This document shows, piece by piece, positions 60,254 to 64,000 of a DNA stretch of 64,000 bases (within the stretch, counting starts at the first letter, position 1; every line of letters begins with the position of its first letter). Below the pieces are notes generated by a model. That model was not told where the DNA came from and searched no databases. It was given only the letters and a program-made list of their open reading frames with translations. The stretch covers positions 1 through 64,000 of the forward strand of contig NZ_MUXU01000039.1 of the NCBI RefSeq assembly GCF_002014985.1, written 5' to 3'. This DNA is from Moraxella caviae. GTDB lineage: Bacteria > Pseudomonadota > Gammaproteobacteria > Pseudomonadales > Moraxellaceae. The translations under genes and the position numbers were made by a program.

Positions 60254-60964
60254 TTAGCCCGCTGTGTCAAGCAGCATACTGCGGATATGACCGATGGCTT
60301 TGGTTGGGTTTAGCCCTTTTGGACATACTGACACGCAGTTCATGATACCACGGCAACGGAACAAGCTGAATGGATCGTCAAGACGTGCCAAACGTGCTTG
60401 GGTGTCGCTGTCGCGACTGTCAATGATAAAGCGATAGCCGTTTAGTAGCGCTGATGGGCCTAGGAATTTGTCTGGGTTCCACCAGAATGATGGGCAAGAC
60501 GTCGAGCAGCAAGCGCACAAGATACATTCATACAAGCCGTTTAGCTTTTCACGATCTTCTGGCGATTGTAGACGCTCTTTTGGTGGCGCAGGCTGATTGT
60601 TGATCAAGAACGGCTGTACTTTTTCGTACTGGGCGTAGAATTGGTTCATATCTACAACCAAGTCCTTAATCACAGGCAAGCCCGGCAACGGACGCACAAC
60701 GATTTTATTTGGCAAGGTGTTCATGTTAATCAAACACGCCAAGCCGTTTTTACCGTTGATGTTCATACCGTCAGAACCACAGATGCCTTCACGGCAAGAG
60801 CGGCGGAAAGTCAGGGTTTCGTCTTGTTTTTTTAGACGCAAAAGCACGTCCAGCAGCATACGATCTGATTCTAGCAGCTCAATCTCGTAAGTCTGCATAT
60901 AAGGGGCGTTGTCCTTGTCAGGATCGTAGCGATAAATCTCGATAATGCGAGTTCCACGACTCAT
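60254..60964 (-). CDS. sdhB: Succinate dehydrogenase iron-sulfur subunit
   Basis: A 236-residue subunit carrying the three Fe-S clusters between FAD and ubiquinone. [2Fe-2S] ligands: SCREGICGSDGMNINGKNGLAC. [4Fe-4S]: CILCACCSTSCPS; [3Fe-4S]: FRCRGIMNCVSVCPKGLNP. I start at ATG 60964 (MSRGTRIIEIYRYDPD) because GGAGAA lies just upstream; a start at 60976 would overlap that site. It follows sdhA by 63 bases. Confidence 0.98.
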   Translation of the reverse strand: MSRGTRIIEIYRYDPDKDNAPYMQTYEIELLESDRMLLDVLLRLKKQDETLTFRRSCREGICGSDGMNINGKNGLACLINMNTLPNKIVVRPLPGLPVIKDLVVDMNQFYAQYEKVQPFLINNQPAPPKERLQSPEDREKLNGLYECILCACCSTSCPSFWWNPDKFLGPSALLNGYRFIIDSRDSDTQARLARLDDPFSLFRCRGIMNCVSVCPKGLNPTKAIGHIRSMLLDTAG

Positions 60965-61027
60965 AATTTTCTCCAAATGTCGTGGGCGCTTGGCGGCAGC
61001 TTCGCGCCCAAAATTTGCTAAAATGTC

Positions 61028-62875
61028 TTAGAAAGTACGAACTCGTGGCTCGCAATATTCAACGGTCAATGGCGTTTTACGCACTGGCTTGTAAATCACA
61101 CGGTTGCCTTCAGAATACCAAAGCGTGTGCTTCATCCATTCGTGGTCATTACGTCCAAGCGGCGCAACTGCATCATCAGCAGGACGCTCATAGTCAAGCA
61201 CGCTGTGCGCACCACGGCACTCATGGCGTAGCGCAGCTGATAGCATGGTCGCTTTGGCAACTTCGTATAGGTTTGCCACTTCTAGCGCTTCAATACGAGC
61301 GGTGTTAAACACGGCTGATTTGTCTTTTAGGTGAATGTTGTTCACTTTATCAGCCAATGCCAAGATTTTTTCAACACCTTCGTCCATCAAGGCTTGGGTG
61401 CGGAATACGCCTGCGTGCGCTTGCATGGTTGCACGGATTTCGTCCGCCACTTCTTGAGCGTTGTAGCCTTCGCTTGAGTTTTGTAGCTTGTCAAGACGTG
61501 CTTGAGTGAAGTCTAGCACGCGTGGATTTAGCGGCTTGTAGCCACGATCCGACTTGGCAAATTCGTCCAAGATGTGCTGACCTGCCGCACGACCAAATAC
61601 CACCAAGTCAAGCAGTGAGTTGGTGCCTAGACGGTTTGCGCCGTGTACTGACACACACGCACACTCACCGATGGCGTACAAACCTTTAATCACACGACCT
61701 TCGGTGTACAAGCCTTGCTCGTCCACGTTGCCATCTAGTACAGGCACGGTAACTTGACCGTGAATGTTGGTTGGGATACCGCCCATCATGTAGTGAATGG
61801 TTGGTACAACTGGCACTGGCTCTTTGGTGATGTCTACGTTAGCAAAGTTATGGCTGATTTCAAATACTGAAGGCAGACGCTTCATGATTTCGGCATGACC
61901 TAGGTGCGTCATGTCCATCACGATGTAGTCGCCGTTCGGGCCGCAGCCACGACCTTCTTTGATTTCTTGGTCCATTGAACGTGATACGAAATCACGCGGC
62001 GCAAGGTCTTTTAGCGTTGGCGCATAACGCTCCATGAACGCTTCGCCATGCTTGTTACGCAAAATCGCACCTTCACCACGGCAGCCTTCGGTTAATAGTA
62101 CGCCTGCGCCCGCCACGCCTGTTGGGTGGAATTGCCAAAATTCCATGTCTTGTAGTGGAATGCCAGCGCGCACCGCCATACCAAGACCATCACCTGTGTT
62201 GATGTAGGCGTTGGTAGAAGCCTTAAAGATACGGCCTGCACCGCCTGTTGCCAATACGGTGGTTTGCGCTTGGAAAACTGAGATGTTGCCAGTTTCTTGG
62301 TCAAGTGCAATCACGCCATTGATGTTGCCTTCTGCGTCTTTAATCAAATCAAGCGCAATCCACTCCACGAAAAATTGCGTGCCTTTTTCAAGGTTCTTTT
62401 GATAAAGTGTGTGCAATAGCGCGTGGCCAGTACGGTCAGCTGCCGCACAAGCGCGTGGCACTGGTTTTTCGCCATAGTTGGCAGAGTGGCCACCAAATGG
62501 ACGCTGATAAATCGTACCATCTGCGTTACGGTCAAATGGCATACCCATATGCTCAAGCTCATACACCACTTTTGGTGCTTCGCGGCACATATATTCAATC
62601 GCGTCTTGGTCGCCCAGCCAGTCCGAACCTTTTACGGTGTCATAAAAGTGGAAATGCCAGTTGTCTTCGCTCATGTTACCCAAAGACGCACCGATACCGC
62701 CTTGGGCTGCTACGGTATGACTACGCGTTGGGAAAACTTTGGTCAAAACCGCCACTTTCATACCGCCTTCAACCAGCTGCAATGACGCACGCATACCAGA
62801 ACCGCCACCGCCAACGATGACTGCGTCAAAGTTTAGCGTTGGGATATTGTGAATTTTTTCTTCTACTGAAGCCAT
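61028..62875 (-). CDS. sdhA: Succinate dehydrogenase flavoprotein subunit
   Basis: A 615-residue catalytic subunit oxidising succinate to fumarate. FAD-binding GGGGSGMRASLQLVEGG, covalent flavin His in FPTRSHTVAAQGGIGASLG, substrate site HPTGVAGAGVLLTEGCRGEG and catalytic Arg in DFVSRSMDQEI. RHECRGAHSVLDYERP and the C-terminal length are normal. Third in sdhC-sdhD-sdhA-sdhB. Confidence 0.98.
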   Translation of the reverse strand: MASVEEKIHNIPTLNFDAVIVGGGGSGMRASLQLVEGGMKVAVLTKVFPTRSHTVAAQGGIGASLGNMSEDNWHFHFYDTVKGSDWLGDQDAIEYMCREAPKVVYELEHMGMPFDRNADGTIYQRPFGGHSANYGEKPVPRACAAADRTGHALLHTLYQKNLEKGTQFFVEWIALDLIKDAEGNINGVIALDQETGNISVFQAQTTVLATGGAGRIFKASTNAYINTGDGLGMAVRAGIPLQDMEFWQFHPTGVAGAGVLLTEGCRGEGAILRNKHGEAFMERYAPTLKDLAPRDFVSRSMDQEIKEGRGCGPNGDYIVMDMTHLGHAEIMKRLPSVFEISHNFANVDITKEPVPVVPTIHYMMGGIPTNIHGQVTVPVLDGNVDEQGLYTEGRVIKGLYAIGECACVSVHGANRLGTNSLLDLVVFGRAAGQHILDEFAKSDRGYKPLNPRVLDFTQARLDKLQNSSEGYNAQEVADEIRATMQAHAGVFRTQALMDEGVEKILALADKVNNIHLKDKSAVFNTARIEALEVANLYEVAKATMLSAALRHECRGAHSVLDYERPADDAVAPLGRNDHEWMKHTLWYSEGNRVIYKPVRKTPLTVEYCEPRVRTF

Positions 62876-62981
62876 GATTCAATCCTAAGTTAATAATTTT
62901 TCAAATTGGGATAATTTTGATACTGATGAATGTTGATAATACCGCCTTAAATTTCACGAAATTATCAATAAAATCAATCAA

Positions 62982-63338
62982 TTACCAAAAAATCATCACA
63001 CCCCAGAACAAATACACCAAAATCGCCACGATGATGGCAGCTTGAAGCACAAGGCGCAGTCCAGCAGATTTCACATAGTCGGTAAGCACAGTCCACATAC
63101 CTACCCACGCATGAAATACCAAAGACAAAACCGCCACCAAGCTAAACAGCTTCATTGGCAAGCTCATCATAAAGCCATGCCACACATCATAGGTAACGTC
63201 ATTAACTAGGAAAAAGCCGACCATTACCACCGCATACACCGCCAGCACCACAGCGCTGATACGTTGCAAAATCCAATCACGAGAGCCTGAGCCAGTCAGA
63301 CCTGTGGCACTTTTAATACTTGAATTATTTCTAGCCAT
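62982..63338 (-). CDS. sdhD: Succinate dehydrogenase membrane anchor SdhD
   Basis: A 118-residue three-helix anchor. DWILQRISAVVLAVYAVVMVG carries the quinone-site residues (cited as region) and the heme b His lies in FHAWVGMWTVLTDY. I start at ATG 63338 (MARNNSSIK), which shares a base with the sdhC stop (TAATG), a classic coupling arrangement; an ATG five codons upstream lies inside sdhC. Confidence 0.93.
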   Translation of the reverse strand: MARNNSSIKSATGLTGSGSRDWILQRISAVVLAVYAVVMVGFFLVNDVTYDVWHGFMMSLPMKLFSLVAVLSLVFHAWVGMWTVLTDYVKSAGLRLVLQAAIIVAILVYLFWGVMIFW

Positions 63339-63727
63339 TAGAACATCACCCATACAAACGATGCGACAATCAAAATAGCGGCGATGATAAAGCTGATGAT
63401 CGCTGCTGTTTTGCCCGATTTAAATTCTTCATTCATGCCAGCGTCAGCAAGCAAGTGCTTGATACCCATGACAAAATGATAGGCGGTCGCCGCCACAAAA
63501 ATCCACGCCACAAAGCGAGTAGCGATGTTTGAGAATGCCGCTTCAAAGCCTTCTGGCGATGACAGCGACACCTGCAATACGCACAGCATTACAGGCACAA
63601 GTAAAAACAGCACAATGCCAGAAACACGGTGCAAAATAGAAGCCATGGCGATTGGTGATTTTGAGTTCACCGCAATCACTTGGCTTAATGGTAGGTTGAT
63701 TGGTCTGTTGCTTTTCACAGCGGGCAT
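63338..63727 (-). CDS. sdhC: Succinate dehydrogenase cytochrome b556 subunit SdhC
   Basis: A 129-residue three-helix subunit. The family motif is ASILHRVSGIVLFLLVPV with quinone-contacting Ser/Arg, and the heme His is in AYHFVMGIKHLLAD. First gene of the operon; the 270 bases upstream hold its promoter and a repeat-rich control region shared with whatever lies beyond the window edge. Confidence 0.95.
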   Translation of the reverse strand: MPAVKSNRPINLPLSQVIAVNSKSPIAMASILHRVSGIVLFLLVPVMLCVLQVSLSSPEGFEAAFSNIATRFVAWIFVAATAYHFVMGIKHLLADAGMNEEFKSGKTAAIISFIIAAILIVASFVWVMF

Positions 63728-63863
63728 CCTTATCTGGTTTTCGCCGCAAACTTACGGCAAGGAAAGCTGGCTGGCTACATAAACTGACGAACACCGATCA
63801 GCCTATGCCGCGAGCATCACAAATGTAAACTTCCATAAATGATACAAATAAATCCATATTTTT

Positions 63864-63921
63864 AAACGATAAGCCTTGACAATGCCAATGATTATCGTTT
63901 ATGAATATCATCGTTTATGAA
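63864..63921. promoter_or_regulatory. Repeat-rich control region upstream of sdhC
   Basis: A 9-bp inverted repeat AAACGATAA (63864) / TTATCGTTT (63892) and a 12-bp direct repeat ATCGTTTATGAA (63894 and 63910, 16 bp apart) overlap a plus-strand promoter-like pair TTGACA (63876) - 18 bp - TATGAA (63900). The ATAATCATT-like words recall Fur boxes, but the match is partial. The plus-strand promoter would drive a gene beyond the window; in relatives that is often gltA (inference). Confidence 0.55.
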
Positions 63922-64000
63922 AGCAGGTTGGTAAATAGATAAATTATAAATCGTGAGCGTAAAATTTACAAACAAAAAACGATATTTTGCGCAAAAATTG

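Noticed and set aside
63876..63905. Definite Fur box
   Set aside because: The words resemble parts of the consensus but no full 19-bp match is present, so it is reported only as a possibility.

Overview
The window reads as a chromosomal segment of a gammaproteobacterium of the Moraxellaceae, most likely a Moraxella or close relative. This is inferred from moderately low GC, protein sequences that recall Acinetobacter, Psychrobacter and Moraxella, malate synthase G next to a ~532-residue isocitrate lyase, a YgiB/YgiC pair, and an AACC-type simple repeat like those used for phase variation in Moraxella and Haemophilus. I see no transposase, integrase, prophage, rRNA operon or CRISPR array. Most of the window is housekeeping core genome with small accessory patches.

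Layout. 1-8.1 kb: a GAPDH/erythrose-4-phosphate dehydrogenase-like enzyme, a Pif1-type helicase, an aldehyde dehydrogenase, a small Xre regulator and transketolase. 8.2-12.7 kb: a VapD-like protein, seryl-tRNA synthetase, a YcxB-like membrane protein, glyoxalase I and a beta-carbonic anhydrase. 12.8-18.7 kb (minus strand): pilQ-aroK-aroB-damX-like, the classic secretin/shikimate/cell-division neighbourhood but without pilMNOP, preceded by a small outer-membrane barrel. 19.4-26.9 kb: gph, decayed small reading frames, comM, an orphan tautomerase, rapA and a D-2-hydroxyacid dehydrogenase. 27-30.4 kb: a short Bap-like Ig-repeat adhesin and an OmpA-family lipoprotein. 30.9-31.3 kb: a Thr-Tyr-Gly-Thr tRNA array. 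31.7-35.7 kb: the glyoxylate shunt genes glcB and aceA, separated by a REP-like inverted pair, a terminator and an unexplained nested palindrome.

36.2-48.1 kb: ubiC, a small cysteine-containing exported peptide, glyA, the ygiC/ygiB-like pair, ccmC-ccmD-ccmE (without ccmA, ccmB or ccmF), a periplasmic rhodanese lipoprotein, a glycosyltransferase carrying ten AACC repeats in its coding start, a DUF2254 membrane protein and the glutathione-dependent formaldehyde pair (frmA, fghA). 48.2-51.7 kb: azlC/azlD, a glycosyltransferase-like protein, and a divergent Xre regulator/membrane-protein pair with AT-rich, accessory character. 51.9-63.7 kb: prfC, then the TCA block in transcription order sdhC-sdhD-sdhA-sdhB | sucA-sucB-lpd, with a strong terminator between sdhB and sucA and hairpins between the suc genes. 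The last 270 bases hold a divergent control region with inverted and direct repeats.

The most notable non-routine signals are the phase-variable glycosyltransferase (43.47 kb), the nested palindrome between glcB and aceA (34.04-34.13 kb), the secretin lacking AMIN domains with a 15-bp coding repeat, the tRNA array without tufB, and the Xre/membrane-protein pair at 50.6-51.7 kb. Positions were read by eye. Hairpins and promoters are judged by sequence pairing only.
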